A stretch of DNA of 5,355 bases, taken from an uncultured Oscillospiraceae bacterium. Lineage in GTDB: Bacteria; Bacillota; Clostridia; Oscillospirales; Oscillospiraceae. A program made the translations under genes and the position numbers. The notes under the pieces were generated by a model that worked only from the letters and a program-made list of their open reading frames with translations, did no database searches and was not told where the DNA came from. Shown here piece by piece: positions 5,343 to 5,355 of this stretch (positions are counted from its first letter, which is position 1; the number at the start of each line of letters is the position of its first letter). The DNA lies in the NCBI GenBank assembly GCA_934659415.1, contig CAKUHW010000095.1, forward strand, positions 1-5,355. Reading direction: 5' to 3'.

Positions 5343-5355
5343 TTAACCCTCCAGC
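5343..5355 (-). other. Possible 3' end of another minus-strand gene
   Basis: Read on the minus strand from the window edge, one frame gives CTG GAG GGT TAA (5354-5343), that is Leu-Glu-Gly-stop. This is immediately followed by the hairpin at 5304-5333 and then by fdhD. Such a layout would suit the end of an upstream gene of the same strand, but four codons cannot prove coding. Confidence 0.2.

Noticed and set aside
1..5355. CRISPR arrays, tRNA/rRNA genes, insertion sequences or phage attachment sites
   Set aside because: No repeated spacer pattern, tRNA cloverleaf, transposase or terminal repeats were seen on either strand.

Overview
The window is GC-rich DNA that reads like a Clostridia/Firmicutes genome. 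It carries a FabK-type enoyl reductase, strong AGGAGG-type ribosome binding sites, short intergenic gaps and simple GC-rich intrinsic terminators. A gut Oscillospiraceae-type organism is my best guess, from codon style and gene families only.

Layout. (1) Positions 1-1052, plus strand: the 3' portion of typA/bipA, a translational GTPase, whose G domain lies upstream of the window. (2) Positions 1067-1103: a perfect 14-bp hairpin between two convergent transcription units, able to terminate both. (3) Positions 1202-3762, minus strand: a tight three-gene operon in the order FabK-like enoyl reductase, crotonase-fold enoyl-CoA hydratase/isomerase, and a free-standing polyketide-synthase-type dehydratase (double hotdog) domain. 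The gaps are 15 nt and then a 4-nt ATGA overlap. A sigma-A-like promoter and an adjacent inverted repeat lie just upstream. (4) Positions 3881-3911: a minus-strand intrinsic terminator separating that operon from the genes upstream of it. (5) Positions 3941-5251, minus strand: fdhD (formate dehydrogenase sulfurtransferase) followed after 12 nt by a TetR-family regulator, apparently one transcript. (6) Positions 5304-5341: a hairpin with a U-tract on the plus strand, although no plus-strand gene precedes it. The last 13 bases may hold the stop codon of another minus-strand gene.

Working together. The three-gene operon supplies a dehydration/hydration and enoyl-reduction toolkit (crotonase, DH-like hotdog, FMN enoyl reductase) with no ketosynthase, ketoreductase, acyl carrier or ligase in view. 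The dehydratase-like protein is the least ordinary gene: it resembles DH domains normally embedded in large polyketide/PUFA synthases, but it stands alone and its HxxxGxxxxP motif looks degraded. The TetR regulator is the obvious candidate to control this operon, although it seems to be transcribed with fdhD. The FdhD protein is odd too: the family's central CxxC motif is missing and a CTGC motif appears nearer the C-terminus. The long open frames on the plus strand opposite these genes are GC-driven shadows.
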